Shown here piece after piece: positions 42,693-52,785 of a stretch of DNA of 64,000 bases (position 1 is the stretch's first letter; the number at the start of each line of letters is the position of its first letter). The stretch lies in NCBI RefSeq assembly GCF_034931045.1, contig NZ_JAYGHH010000002.1, forward strand, positions 124,001 through 188,000. Reading direction: 5' to 3'. The position numbers and the translations under genes were made by a program. Under the pieces are notes generated by a model that saw nothing but the letters and a program-made list of their open reading frames with translations, made no database searches and was not told where the DNA came from. Source of the DNA: Nodularia sp034931045. Its GTDB lineage: Bacteria; Cyanobacteriota; Cyanobacteriia; Cyanobacteriales; Nostocaceae.

Positions 42693-45443
42693 ATGTCTGC
42701 AACTGCAATGGGTGGATCACAAGGACATGAATATCACGCCATAGCAGCACAAGAAGCTGCTCAAACTCTCAATAGTAACCCAGAAAAGGGCTTAACACCA
42801 GGAGAAGTAAACAAGCGACAGGAAAAATTTGGCAAGAATGAACTCAAGGGTAAAGCCGGAAAACCTGCCTGGTTGAGATTTGTATTACAATTCAATCAAG
42901 CTTTACTTTATATTCTACTGGTTGCTGGACTAATTAAAGCCCTATTGGGTCAATGGACAAACGCCGGGGTAATTTGGGGCGTAACCTTGATTAATGCCAT
43001 TATCGGCTTTGTGCAGGAATCAAAAGCTGAAGGCGCAATTGCTGCTTTAGCCAAAGCCGTAACCACAGAAGCTACAGTCATCCGCAATGGGCAGAAATCC
43101 CGCATTCCTTCCTCAGAACTAGTTCCGGGGGATATTGTGCTGCTGACTTCTGGTGACAAGGTTCCGGCTGATTTGCGATTATTCAATTCCCGAAATTTGC
43201 AGGTAGATGAGTCAGCTTTGACTGGTGAATCTGTACCTGTGGAAAAATCTACTACAACTCTCACTCCAGATACTCCCTTAGCAGAACGGGTGAACATGGC
43301 TTACGCAGGGAGTTTTGTCACCTTTGGACAAGGAAGCGGCATTGTAGTATCCACAGCCAATGCTACAGAAATGGGGCGAATATCCCAATCTCTAGAACAG
43401 CAGACTAGCCTCAGTACCCCCCTAACTCGCAAGTTTGACAAATTTAGTCACCAATTGCTCTACATAATTTTGGGACTGGCGGCCATGACTTTTGCCGTGG
43501 GTTTAGGACAAGGACAGTCTTGGCCAGCAATGTTTGAAGCGGCTGTGGCTTTAGCTGTGAGTGCGATTCCTGAAGGTTTACCAGCTGTGGTGACGGTCAC
43601 AATGGCCATTGGGGTGAATCGGATGGCAAGACGACACGCGATTATTCGTAAATTACCAGCTGTGGAAACTTTAGGTGGGGCAACAGTAATTTGTTCTGAT
43701 AAAACTGGTACTCTGACAGAAAATCAAATGACAGTACAGGGGATTTTTGCTGGAGGCAATAATTTTTCTGTGAGTGGTACAGGTTATAATCCTGATGGGG
43801 AGATTCTATTTAACCAGCAACCTGTGGATTTAGAATCAGCCAATTTTCCCGTTCTGAAAGCTTGTTTAATGGCTGGGTTACTTTGTACCGATTCTCATTT
43901 AGAAACCAAGAATGGTAATTGGATTGTCGTGGGTGATCCGACTGAAGGCGCTTTAATTGCAGTTGCTAATAAAGCCGGGTGGAATCAGTCCAAGATGGCT
44001 GAGTTAATTCCCAGAATCGATGGTATTCCCTTTGAATCTCAATTTCAGTACATGGCGACGCTACATGATAGCCATGACTCGCCAGAACAAGCTGGTGATG
44101 GTGGTAAAATTATTTATGTGAAAGGTTCTGTAGAGTCAATATTGAGCCGTTGTCAACAAATGCTCAATGCTAATGCTGAACCAGAACCAATTAACCGAGA
44201 ATTAATAGAACAACAAGTAGAAGCCTTGGCTACTCAGGGAATGCGGGTATTGGCTTTTGCGAAAAAAGTTGTGCCAGATGAGCAAAATTCGGTAGATCAT
44301 GAAGACATTGCTACCGGGTTGATGTTCTTAGGTTTACAGGGAATGATTGACCCACCGCGTCCAGAAGTTATTGCGGCGGTGCGTGCCTGTAAAACTGCGG
44401 GAATTCAGGTAAAGATGATTACAGGTGATCATGTTACCACAGCTAAGGCGATCGCCGAACGAATTGGGTTAGAAAAAGACGGTAAAGTGCGCGCCTTTGA
44501 GGGTAGACAACTCACCGCCATGGATGATAACGAACTCACCCTAGCAGCAGAACATGGTGTAGTATTTGCGAGAGTTGCTCCAGATCAAAAACTGCGCTTA
44601 GTAGAATCATTGCAGTCTCAAGGCGAAATTGTCGCTATGACTGGGGATGGGGTCAATGATGCGCCGGCACTCAAACAAGCTGATATTGGCATAGCAATGG
44701 GTGGCGCAGGTACAGATGTGGCTAGAGAAGCCTCTGATATGTTGCTCACCGATGATAATTTTGCCTCCATTGAAGCCGCAGTAGAGGAAGGACGCACAGT
44801 ATATCAGAACTTACGCAAAGCGATCGCCTTTATCTTACCTGTTAACGGTGGCGAATCGATGACAATTCTGATTAGTGCCTTATTAGCCAGAGATTTACCA
44901 ATTCTATCCCTGCAAGTCCTGTGGTTAAACATGGTTAACTCAGTCACCATGACTGTACCTTTAGCATTTGAACCCAAATCAGACCGAGTAATGCAACGCA
45001 AACCCCGCAACCCACGGGAACCATTACTTTCTGGGACATTATTTCAGCGTATAGCCGCAGTTTCTATATTTAACTGGATTCTGATTTTCGGGATGTTTGA
45101 ATGGGTGCGTCAAGATACAGGTAATATTGACTTGGCGCGAACAATGGCAATTCAAGCTTTAGTCGCTGGGCGAATTGTTTATTTATTGAGCATCAGCCAG
45201 TTAGCAAATGTGGTATTCAGCAAATTCAGAGGCCAAGCAGCTAGAATTAATGATGGGAAGGCCATGGCTTTGGGTATAGTCTGCACTGTCTTCTTGCAAA
45301 TTGTCTTTAGTCAATGGGGTGTGATGAATACTTTGTTCATAACTGCTCCCTTGAATTTAGAACAATGGCTGATTTGTCTGGTTCCTGCTTTACCAATGAT
45401 TCCTTTGGCTTGGTTTGTCAATCGCATTGACCCTGCGGAATAA
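42693..45443 (+). CDS. Cation-transporting P-type ATPase (type IIA-like)
   Basis: 916 residues. The phosphorylated aspartate is Asp336 in SDKTGTLT; the hinge motif TGDGVNDAPALKQADIG, TGES actuator loop and PEGLP in the fourth helix are present. The N-terminal cation-ATPase domain and about ten membrane helices fit the Ca2+/Mn2+ or Na+/K+-type family II. The ion is not certain; Ca2+ export in the PacL manner is a reasonable guess. The stop codon lies in the first unit of a heptamer repeat. The gene is divergent from the cNMP-binding protein. Confidence 0.92.
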   Translation: MSATAMGGSQGHEYHAIAAQEAAQTLNSNPEKGLTPGEVNKRQEKFGKNELKGKAGKPAWLRFVLQFNQALLYILLVAGLIKALLGQWTNAGVIWGVTLINAIIGFVQESKAEGAIAALAKAVTTEATVIRNGQKSRIPSSELVPGDIVLLTSGDKVPADLRLFNSRNLQVDESALTGESVPVEKSTTTLTPDTPLAERVNMAYAGSFVTFGQGSGIVVSTANATEMGRISQSLEQQTSLSTPLTRKFDKFSHQLLYIILGLAAMTFAVGLGQGQSWPAMFEAAVALAVSAIPEGLPAVVTVTMAIGVNRMARRHAIIRKLPAVETLGGATVICSDKTGTLTENQMTVQGIFAGGNNFSVSGTGYNPDGEILFNQQPVDLESANFPVLKACLMAGLLCTDSHLETKNGNWIVVGDPTEGALIAVANKAGWNQSKMAELIPRIDGIPFESQFQYMATLHDSHDSPEQAGDGGKIIYVKGSVESILSRCQQMLNANAEPEPINRELIEQQVEALATQGMRVLAFAKKVVPDEQNSVDHEDIATGLMFLGLQGMIDPPRPEVIAAVRACKTAGIQVKMITGDHVTTAKAIAERIGLEKDGKVRAFEGRQLTAMDDNELTLAAEHGVVFARVAPDQKLRLVESLQSQGEIVAMTGDGVNDAPALKQADIGIAMGGAGTDVAREASDMLLTDDNFASIEAAVEEGRTVYQNLRKAIAFILPVNGGESMTILISALLARDLPILSLQVLWLNMVNSVTMTVPLAFEPKSDRVMQRKPRNPREPLLSGTLFQRIAAVSIFNWILIFGMFEWVRQDTGNIDLARTMAIQALVAGRIVYLLSISQLANVVFSKFRGQAARINDGKAMALGIVCTVFLQIVFSQWGVMNTLFITAPLNLEQWLICLVPALPMIPLAWFVNRIDPAE

Positions 45444-45480
45444 TTCGTAATTCGTAATTCGTAGTTCGTAATTTGTAATT
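45441..45480 (+). repeat. Heptamer repeat after the P-type ATPase gene
   Basis: Five to six units of the TTCGTAA type (one degraded to TTTGTAA). The TAA stop of the ATPase is its first three bases. The next gene begins 13 bases later. Confidence 0.8.
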
Positions 45481-45492
45481 CCCAAATATGTC

Positions 45493-48400
45493 ATGTTATG
45501 GAAATGGTGTTTTAGATTATTCATAATAATACTGGGAGTTTGGCTATTCCTAGATTTGGTTTCTCGTCTGGGAGCAGAAATTTTCTGGTTTCAGAATGTT
45601 GGCTATCTGCAAGTGTTTCTGCTGCGGATAATTACCCAAGGTGGTTTGTGGATACTTGTGGCTGGTGTTACGGCTACTTTTCTCCTGGGAAATCTCAGGT
45701 TGGCACAACAGCTAAAATATCCTGATTCTTTGAAAATTAAAGAAGTCCGGCGCGAGGAAGCAGGAATTGACAGCGATTTAAAAAACTTTCTCAGTCCTAA
45801 CTATGCCAGACGCAATGAAATACAGTCACCTAAATCCCGGACTAAACCATTAAGATTATTCTGGTTACTACCCACAGCTTTGATATTCAGCGTATTAGTG
45901 GGATTAATGCTGGTTCATTACGGTGAAATAGCCGTTAGTTATTGGCATTCTCCGATGATTAGGACTATTCCACCTGTTCCGCCTTTATTTCGACCTGAGA
46001 GAATTTGGCAACTGATGAGCGTGCAAATTGTCTCCCAGGGTTGGTATGTGGCTTTGGTTGCAGGAGTGGCGATCGCTATCATAACTTATCCTGGTTTTTT
46101 CTTGAATGCGATCGCACTGGCTTTTAGTGTCCTCTTTGCTTGGATAATATCTCACAACTGGGCTAGGGTACTGCAATATTTTAGCCCCACTACCTTCAAC
46201 GCTTCTGAACCTTTATTTGGTCTAGATATTAGCTTCTATATATTTTCCCTGCCATTTTGGGAACTGTTAGAACTATGGGGGATGGGATTATTTTTATATG
46301 CTTTTATCGCTGTCAGTCTAACTTATCTCCTATCAGCAAATAGTGTCAGTCAGGGAATTTTCCCAGGGTTTTCCTCTCAACAACAGCGACATCTATACGG
46401 CTTGTGTGGCTTATTTATGCTGGCTGTCGCCCTGAGTTATTGGCTGAGTCGTTTTGAACTCGTTTATTCTAGACGTGGGGTAACTTACGGTGCTAGTTAC
46501 ACCGATGTCACGGCAGTCTTACCAGTTTATACCATTTTGTCCGTCTTCGCTTTAGTAGTTGCTGTGTACCTGCTCTGGCGGACATTTGCTTGGAAATCCC
46601 AATCCCGATATCGCAAATTTATATTTTATGGGTTAGGGCTGTATTTAGTCGTCGTTGTAGCAGCTGATTTTGTCCTCCCGACTGTAGTCCAGTATTTAAT
46701 TGTTCAGCCCAACGAATTACAACGAGAGCAACCATATATTAAGCGTACCATTGCTTTAACTCGGCAAGCATTTGATTTAGAAGTTATCGATGCTCAAACC
46801 TTCAACCCCACAGGAAACTTAACAAAAGCCGATATCCAAAAAAATGATTTAACAATTCGTAATATTCGCCTTTGGGATCAGCAACCTCTCCTAGAAACTA
46901 ACCGTCAACTACAACAAATTAGACTGTACTATCGGTTCCCTGATGCGGATATTGACCGCTACACACTTTTGAAAGAAGTACCCGCAAAAAAACCCACAGC
47001 CACAGAAGAGGTGACAGAAGCGAACCCAGAACAGAATGAAGCCACAGAAAGGCGACAAGTGTTAATTGCTGCCAGGGAATTAGATTATACCGCCGTACCC
47101 CAACAAGCTCAAACTTGGGTTAACCGCCATTTAATTTATACTCACGGTTTCGGTTTTACCATGAGTCCAGTAAATACGGTAGGACCAGGAGGGCTACCAG
47201 AATATTTTGTCAAAGATATTGCTGGTAACGATGAAAATCCCCTGACCACCTCTAGTGAAGCTATTCGTGATAGCGTTCCCATTGGAGAACCCCGGATTTA
47301 TTTCGGTGAAATTACTAATACTCATGTCATGACTGGCACAAGAATTAGAGAATTGGATTTTCCTAGTGGTAGTGATAACGTTTACAACATTTATGATGGA
47401 GTGGGGGGCATTCGTATTGGTAAAGGGTGGAGAAGGTTACTATTTGCCATGTATTTAAAAGATTGGCAGATGTTATTTACACGGGACTTTTTACCAGATA
47501 CTCAAGTATTATTTAGACGAAATATTCAGGAACGTATTCAAGCGATCGCACCTTTTCTACAATTCGATAGTGACCCTTATTTAGTCGCCGCCGATGGTAG
47601 CCCCGATAATGGTGATGGTGATTTTCCTAGTAATGGCAATTATCTTTACTGGATTGTAGATGCCTATACGACAAGCGATCGCTATCCCTACTCCGACACC
47701 ACCAGCGACAACATCAACTACATCCGCAACTCAGTCAAAGTAGTTATTGATGCTTACAATGGCACTGTTAATTTTTACATAGCCGATAGCCGTGATCCGA
47801 TTATTAACACTTGGTCAAAAATATTTCCCCAAACCTTCAAACCTCTCAGTGATTTACCCACTACCCTTCTGAGTCATATTCGTTATCCAGTAGACTACTT
47901 CAAAATTCAATCAGAGCGATTGATGACCTACCACATGACAGACCCCCAGGTTTTTTATAACCGGGAAGACCAATGGCAAATACCCAACGAAATCTATGGT
48001 AGTGAAGCTCGTCCAGTAGACCCCTATTATTTAATCACCAGCCTCCCCACAGTCCCCTTTGAGGAATTTATCTTACTGTTACCCTACACACCCAGACAAC
48101 GCTCTAATTTAATTGCTTGGTTAGCAGCACGGTCAGACGGTGAAAATTACGGTAAGCTACTACTCTATGTATTTCCCAAAGAACGCTTAGTTTTCGGACC
48201 AGAGCAAATAGAAGCAAGAATCAACCAAGACCCAGTAATTTCTCAGCAAATTTCCCTCTGGAATCGCCAAGGGTCAAGAGCAGTTCAGGGTAATCTGTTG
48301 ATTATTCCCATCGAACAATCCTTATTGTACGTCGAGCCAATTTATTTAGAAGCCACCCAAAATAGACTACCAACTCTAGTCCGGGTCATCGTGGCCTTTG

Positions 48401-48519
48401 AAAACCGCATCGTTATGGCCCCAACTCTAGAACAAGCATTAGAGGGAATCTTCCAGCCAGAAGTGACACCAGCCCCAGCCATTATTCGTCCTGTGGAGGA
48501 GCCAGCACCCTCTGAATAG
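45493..48519 (+). CDS. UPF0182 family membrane protein
   Basis: 1008 residues. The N-terminal 400 residues contain about seven hydrophobic helices; the C-terminal 600 residues form a large soluble, probably extracytoplasmic, region (NRHLIYTHGFGFTMSPVNTV and GPGGLPEYFVKDI are typical of the family). The function of UPF0182 is unknown. The start at 45493 immediately follows a heptamer tract, so the promoter probably lies further upstream, perhaps shared with the ATPase gene. Confidence 0.9.
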   Translation: MLWKWCFRLFIIILGVWLFLDLVSRLGAEIFWFQNVGYLQVFLLRIITQGGLWILVAGVTATFLLGNLRLAQQLKYPDSLKIKEVRREEAGIDSDLKNFLSPNYARRNEIQSPKSRTKPLRLFWLLPTALIFSVLVGLMLVHYGEIAVSYWHSPMIRTIPPVPPLFRPERIWQLMSVQIVSQGWYVALVAGVAIAIITYPGFFLNAIALAFSVLFAWIISHNWARVLQYFSPTTFNASEPLFGLDISFYIFSLPFWELLELWGMGLFLYAFIAVSLTYLLSANSVSQGIFPGFSSQQQRHLYGLCGLFMLAVALSYWLSRFELVYSRRGVTYGASYTDVTAVLPVYTILSVFALVVAVYLLWRTFAWKSQSRYRKFIFYGLGLYLVVVVAADFVLPTVVQYLIVQPNELQREQPYIKRTIALTRQAFDLEVIDAQTFNPTGNLTKADIQKNDLTIRNIRLWDQQPLLETNRQLQQIRLYYRFPDADIDRYTLLKEVPAKKPTATEEVTEANPEQNEATERRQVLIAARELDYTAVPQQAQTWVNRHLIYTHGFGFTMSPVNTVGPGGLPEYFVKDIAGNDENPLTTSSEAIRDSVPIGEPRIYFGEITNTHVMTGTRIRELDFPSGSDNVYNIYDGVGGIRIGKGWRRLLFAMYLKDWQMLFTRDFLPDTQVLFRRNIQERIQAIAPFLQFDSDPYLVAADGSPDNGDGDFPSNGNYLYWIVDAYTTSDRYPYSDTTSDNINYIRNSVKVVIDAYNGTVNFYIADSRDPIINTWSKIFPQTFKPLSDLPTTLLSHIRYPVDYFKIQSERLMTYHMTDPQVFYNREDQWQIPNEIYGSEARPVDPYYLITSLPTVPFEEFILLLPYTPRQRSNLIAWLAARSDGENYGKLLLYVFPKERLVFGPEQIEARINQDPVISQQISLWNRQGSRAVQGNLLIIPIEQSLLYVEPIYLEATQNRLPTLVRVIVAFENRIVMAPTLEQALEGIFQPEVTPAPAIIRPVEEPAPSE

Positions 48520-48820
48520 TCAGCATTTTTCATTTAGTGACATTTTTAGCCAGTTGTGATGAAGCGATGACTTCGTGCAGCGAATTGACTGGTTCACCCA
48601 TTTATAGCCGTTCTACAGCACAAAATCAACAACTGGCAGAGGGAGGGAAGTATGGAAAACAAGGCTTAACCCTATACTGCGTACAGTTTTCACCTTCCCG
48701 TTATCCCTGTTGATATCTTATTTAAACTGGAATCGCATCATTTGTCATGCCAAAATGCCGAAACTTGAGGTAATGTCTAAACTCCAGATATAAGGCAGAG
48801 TGGGGAACTGCTGAGTACTG
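48520..48820. other. Intergenic region between UPF0182 and nadK
   Basis: About 300 bases between two convergent genes. It contains a short palindromic stretch GAAGCGATGACTTCGTGCAG (48560-48579) like the small dispersed repeats elsewhere. No gene. Confidence 0.45.
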
Positions 48821-48845
48821 AAAAACCCCCGAAAATATCCGGGGG
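48821..48845 (-). terminator. Terminator of the nadK/ndh gene block
   Basis: On the minus strand CCCCCG (48845-48840) pairs with CGGGGG (48831-48826) around an 8-base AT-rich loop, and TTTTT follows directly. It lies about 55 bases after the nadK stop. Confidence 0.85.
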
Positions 48846-48900
48846 CTACTATATTTGACAGACAACTGACAGCAAAAGCACCCGGTAGACACCTAATAAA

Positions 48901-49821
48901 TCAATTACGGTGATTATTACTGTAGCGAACCCTTGTGCCTGCCCAAAGTAGCTTCTCGCGCAGCGTCTGATAATATGAATTGTTCTCTCGTAAAATAATA
49001 AACTTCGCCCGACAATCAGCCATCCGCACATCAACCCGATGTCCTGGCCAAATCGACGTAGATAACACCCCATCCATCCACAATTTTGTACTTAAATCAT
49101 AGTCTCCCAAAGGCCAAATACTGACCACAGAACCAGGAGGTAAAACTAGAGGGCGACTAGAAAGACTCATGGGACAAATGGGAGTGATAGTAACCGCCTC
49201 CATACCATCGTGCATAATGGGGCCATTAGCAGAAACTGTATAACCAGTAGAACCTGTGGGAGTGGAAATAATCAAACCATCTCCCACATATTGATCAACT
49301 ACTTCACTATCAATTTCCATTTCTAGAATTGAAGTAATCATGCGGTCAGCAGAAGCGGGTTTCACACAGAATTCGTTCAAAGCGAGGTAGCGCTCAGTCA
49401 CAGGTTCCAAATTCGTGCGATTACCCTCATACACTGCCGCTTGTAGCATCATCCGCCTCTGAATTGCATAGCGATCCTCAAATAGCCGATCCCAAACCTT
49501 CTCTGTATCTTGGAACTCATCTACTGACTCGGTTAAAAAGCCTAGATGACCCCCAACATTGACACCCAGAATAGGTATACCAGCCGGGGCTAAATGTCTA
49601 GCACTGGTTAAAACAGTACCATCACCACCGAGTACCAAAGCCAAATCGATTGGTTGAGTTGCAGAAGCCAAAAACACCGGATAAGGGTTATCTTTCGGCC
49701 CACTAGGTCCCATCAATACCTGACAATGGCGGTTTTCTAGTTGTTTAGCACAGAGTTCTGCCCAGCGTTTACTCTGAGAATCTCGTGCTTTATAAGCAAT
49801 GATTACCTGCTTGAGTTGCAC
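48901..49821 (-). CDS. nadK: NAD kinase
   Basis: 306 residues. The diacylglycerol-kinase-like motif GGDGT is at residues 65-69, and the second conserved block DGLIISTPTGSTGYTVSANG follows. It makes NADP from NAD and ATP. Its ATG is six bases from the ndhE stop, so it is probably part of the ndh transcript, and a rho-independent terminator follows. It is one of the two NAD kinases usual in cyanobacteria. Confidence 0.95.
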   Translation of the reverse strand: MQLKQVIIAYKARDSQSKRWAELCAKQLENRHCQVLMGPSGPKDNPYPVFLASATQPIDLALVLGGDGTVLTSARHLAPAGIPILGVNVGGHLGFLTESVDEFQDTEKVWDRLFEDRYAIQRRMMLQAAVYEGNRTNLEPVTERYLALNEFCVKPASADRMITSILEMEIDSEVVDQYVGDGLIISTPTGSTGYTVSANGPIMHDGMEAVTITPICPMSLSSRPLVLPPGSVVSIWPLGDYDLSTKLWMDGVLSTSIWPGHRVDVRMADCRAKFIILRENNSYYQTLREKLLWAGTRVRYSNNHRN

Positions 49822-49827
49822 GCAAAT

Positions 49828-50133
49828 TTACCACTTCAGGAGATTAAACTGCTCCATATCGACGGTATCGCGGTTGCGATAAATGGCCAGCACAATGGCT
49901 AAACCCACCGCCGCTTCAGCAGCTGCCACAGTAATCACAAAAACGGTGAATACCTGACCCTTAATTAAAGTTGAATCCAGAAAGTTGGAAAATGCCATTA
50001 AATTCAGATTAACAGCATTCAGCAGTAACTCAATTGACATCAACACCCGCACGGCATTACGACTAGTAATTAAGCCATAAATGCCAATACAAAACAAAGC
50101 TGCTGCTAGTAATAAAAAATACTGGAGTTGCAT
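49828..50133 (-). CDS. ndhE: NAD(P)H-quinone oxidoreductase subunit 4L (NdhE)
   Basis: 101 residues from the ATG at 50133 (MQLQYFLLLAAALFCIGIYG), the canonical start; the open frame runs 15 codons further to a TTG and is not used. Three membrane helices with the conserved VLMSIELLLNAVNLNLMAF and VITVAAAEAAVGLAIVLAIY. It is the NuoK homologue in the proton-pumping arm of NDH-1. Confidence 0.96.
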   Translation of the reverse strand: MQLQYFLLLAAALFCIGIYGLITSRNAVRVLMSIELLLNAVNLNLMAFSNFLDSTLIKGQVFTVFVITVAAAEAAVGLAIVLAIYRNRDTVDMEQFNLLKW

Positions 50134-50215
50134 GGATTCTCGTATCCCTTCTGTTAGCTTGTGTGGCGTAGCCATCAAAAATCTGGCTTTTTACCTGCGA
50201 TATGATTCGCAAATA

Positions 50216-50830
50216 TTACTCTTTTGTTTCGCTGCCCGCCGATACCAAGTCTCTAGGGCGTTCAGGCAAAGTCAAAACTGTTTGTGGTAACTGTGAGGGT
50301 GTTGGTTGTTCAGGCAAATACTCACGACGTGCCAAAATAATCGCTCCCACCATCGCTATCAGCAACAAAATTGACGCTAATTCAAAAGGCAATAAAAAAT
50401 CAGTGAAGAAATGCTCACCAATCGCAACTATAGAACTTTCAGGAACCACCGCACCAGGTTTTGAGTATGCCCAAGGAGTTCCCAATACCATCACACTCAG
50501 CAGGCCAAATAATCCCAAACTGACTAACCCTGTAAGGACTTTCCGCAACCCAGCACTAGGAAATGGGGCGAAATCTTCCCGCTTGTTCACCAACATAATG
50601 GCAAACAAAATTAACACGTTAACCGCCCCCACATAAACCAAGACTTGTGCTGCTGCTACAAAGTCACCATTCAGCAACAGGTAAATTCCCGCCATGCTGA
50701 TAAACACGCCTCCCAGCATAAAGGCAGAGTAGACAACGTTAGAGAACAGCACTACACCTAAAGCTGCCCCAATCATCATCACACCCAATATGCCTAACGC
50801 AATAAACTGTACTCCTTCGGCTAGATTCAC
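50216..50830 (-). CDS. ndhG: NAD(P)H-quinone oxidoreductase subunit 6 (NdhG)
   Basis: 204 residues with five membrane helices (NuoJ homologue), including VYSAFMLGGVFISMAGIYLL and AAAQVLVYVGAVNVLILFAI. It is placed between ndhI and ndhE as in plastids. The C-terminal tail of about 40 residues is polar and proline-rich, as in cyanobacterial NdhG. Confidence 0.95.
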   Translation of the reverse strand: MNLAEGVQFIALGILGVMMIGAALGVVLFSNVVYSAFMLGGVFISMAGIYLLLNGDFVAAAQVLVYVGAVNVLILFAIMLVNKREDFAPFPSAGLRKVLTGLVSLGLFGLLSVMVLGTPWAYSKPGAVVPESSIVAIGEHFFTDFLLPFELASILLLIAMVGAIILARREYLPEQPTPSQLPQTVLTLPERPRDLVSAGSETKE

Positions 50831-50910
50831 TTTTTCCGATCCTTTTTGATTTCCAATAAATCGTAACTGGTAATCGTGATGACCGATTACCCACTAGCAC
50901 CGCAAGGCGG

Positions 50911-50935
50911 AAGTCAAAAGTCAAAAGTCAAAAGT
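50911..50935 (+). repeat. Heptamer repeat (GTCAAAA type) between ndhI and ndhG
   Basis: Three full units of GTCAAAA in tandem in the 156-base spacer between ndhI and ndhG. Confidence 0.75.
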
Positions 50936-50986
50936 TTAGATAGTCGGCTTTTGATTGATTTGAAGTCTAAATTCCGCGTAGCGGCG

Positions 50987-51580
50987 CTAGGCATTCGTTT
51001 TTTCTGTTTGTTCTACCAGGTCTTCTGGACGAGAACCAGCACGAGGTGCATCAGCAGGCAGGTCGTGAGGTTCCATGACACCCTTGGGCAAGTAAGCTAG
51101 TTCGCGCAATGGTGTAACCATAGGGTCATTTGTGACTTTGTAAGGCAGACGACCTAGAGCTACGTTGTCATAGTTCAATTCATGGCGGTCATAAGTGGAT
51201 AGCTCATACTCTTCTGTCATGGATAGACAGTTAGTTGGGCAGTATTCCACACAATTACCGCAGAAGATACAAACTCCAAAGTCAATGCTGTAGTGTTTGA
51301 GTTTTTTCTTTTTGTTGGCTTTCTCAAATTCCCAATCCACTACAGGCAGATTGATCGGACAAACCCGAACACAAACTTCACAGGCGATACATTTATCAAA
51401 CTCAAAGTGAATCCTGCCGCGAAACCGTTCGCCAGGAATCAGTTTTTCGTAAGGGTACTGTACGGTGACTGGGCGACGCTGCATATGGTCGAAAGTTACA
51501 GCTAACCCTTGACCAATGTAACGCCCGGCTTGTACTGCTTCTTTGGCATAATCACCAACTTGTTTGAGGAACTTTAGCAT
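50987..51580 (-). CDS. ndhI: NAD(P)H-quinone oxidoreductase subunit I (NdhI)
   Basis: 197 residues from the ATG at 51580 (MLKFLKQVGDYAKEAVQAG); the frame to a TTG at 51607 is not the usual start. Two [4Fe-4S] binding motifs are seen, CIACEVCVRVCPI and CIFCGNCVEYCPT. It carries electrons in the connecting module of NDH-1. The C-terminal 40 residues are longer than in bacterial NuoI, as is normal for cyanobacteria. Confidence 0.96.
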   Translation of the reverse strand: MLKFLKQVGDYAKEAVQAGRYIGQGLAVTFDHMQRRPVTVQYPYEKLIPGERFRGRIHFEFDKCIACEVCVRVCPINLPVVDWEFEKANKKKKLKHYSIDFGVCIFCGNCVEYCPTNCLSMTEEYELSTYDRHELNYDNVALGRLPYKVTNDPMVTPLRELAYLPKGVMEPHDLPADAPRAGSRPEDLVEQTEKTNA

Positions 51581-51666
51581 TTTTAGTGTTTTTCTCTCTC
51601 TTTTCAATTCTGGATCTGGGATTTTAGATTTGAGATCGAATCTGAAATCTAAAATCTCAACTTGGT

Positions 51667-52785
51667 CTATCCACCAAAGGCAAAGGGAAAGGCAAGTTTC
51701 AGTGCTGCGGTTACTAGAAGGTTAACCAAAGCCAGTGGCAACAAAAACTTCCATCCTAAATCTAGCAATTGGTCAATCCGCACCCGTGGTACTGTCCAAC
51801 GCAACAAGATGGCGATAAATACTAGCAAATAGGCTTTAATTAGGGTCATGACAATACCCAAAGAAGCTGTTGCTACTTGTAACACTGGATTGAATTCACT
51901 AACTCCCAGCCAATTCGCTATGACATTAACGGGAATGGGAAAGTCCCAACCACCCAAGTATAAAACTGCTACGAGTAAAGCAGAAAGCACTAGATTTACG
52001 TAGGAACTAAGGTAAAACAGCGCGAATTTCATGCCGGAATATTCGGTCTGATAACCAGCTACGATTTCTTCTTCTGCTTCGGGGAGGTCAAAGGGTAGGC
52101 GTTCGCATTCAGCCAGGGCTGCTATCCAAAAAATTAGAAACCCTACTGGTTGCCGCCAAATGTTCCAGCCAAGGATACCATAGCCAGATTGCTGGTTAAC
52201 AATATCAATGGTGCTGAGACTGTTAGACATCATGACGACGGCCAGTACGCTCAACGATAGGGGAATTTCGTAGCTAATAGACTGAGCAGCAGCCCGTAAT
52301 CCTCCTATGAGGGAATACTTGTTATTTGATGCGTAACCAGCCATTAACAACCCAATGGGGGCAATGCTAGAAAACGCAATCCATAAGAAAATTCCCATGC
52401 CTACATTGGTAATGACAATATTCTGTCCAAAGGGGACGATTAAATAGGACAGGAATACTGGCAGTACGACTAAAATAGGGCCGATGGTAAATAGCCAAGG
52501 GTCAGCTTTAGCTGGTACGATGTCTTCTTTAAATACCAGTTTGAGTCCATCGGCTACCGGGGCTAGTAAGCCAAAAGGGCCAATAAATTCTGGCCCAATG
52601 CGCTGCTGTACTGATGCCGAAATCTTTCGCTCTAACCAAACACAGACTAGTACCCCCACTGTTGCTCCAATCAGCATCAGTATCATTGGCAAGGGCATCC
52701 AAATGGCTTTGGCTGTCCCTGCTGGTATCCCTAAATCCATGACGGATTTAATAAACGTTCCTTGGAGGTCAATTCCTGAATTCAT
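51667..52785 (-). CDS. ndhA: NAD(P)H-quinone oxidoreductase subunit 1 (NdhA)
   Basis: 372 residues from the ATG at 52785 (MNSGIDLQGTFIKSVMDLG); the open frame extends 23 codons further without family support. About eight membrane helices; ERKISASVQQRIGPEFIGPF and RLPFDLPEAEEEIVAGYQTE (quinone-chamber loop) are diagnostic. It anchors the hydrophilic arm of NDH-1 and forms part of the quinone site. It is first of ndhA-I-G-E, followed by nadK. Confidence 0.96.
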   Translation of the reverse strand: MNSGIDLQGTFIKSVMDLGIPAGTAKAIWMPLPMILMLIGATVGVLVCVWLERKISASVQQRIGPEFIGPFGLLAPVADGLKLVFKEDIVPAKADPWLFTIGPILVVLPVFLSYLIVPFGQNIVITNVGMGIFLWIAFSSIAPIGLLMAGYASNNKYSLIGGLRAAAQSISYEIPLSLSVLAVVMMSNSLSTIDIVNQQSGYGILGWNIWRQPVGFLIFWIAALAECERLPFDLPEAEEEIVAGYQTEYSGMKFALFYLSSYVNLVLSALLVAVLYLGGWDFPIPVNVIANWLGVSEFNPVLQVATASLGIVMTLIKAYLLVFIAILLRWTVPRVRIDQLLDLGWKFLLPLALVNLLVTAALKLAFPFAFGG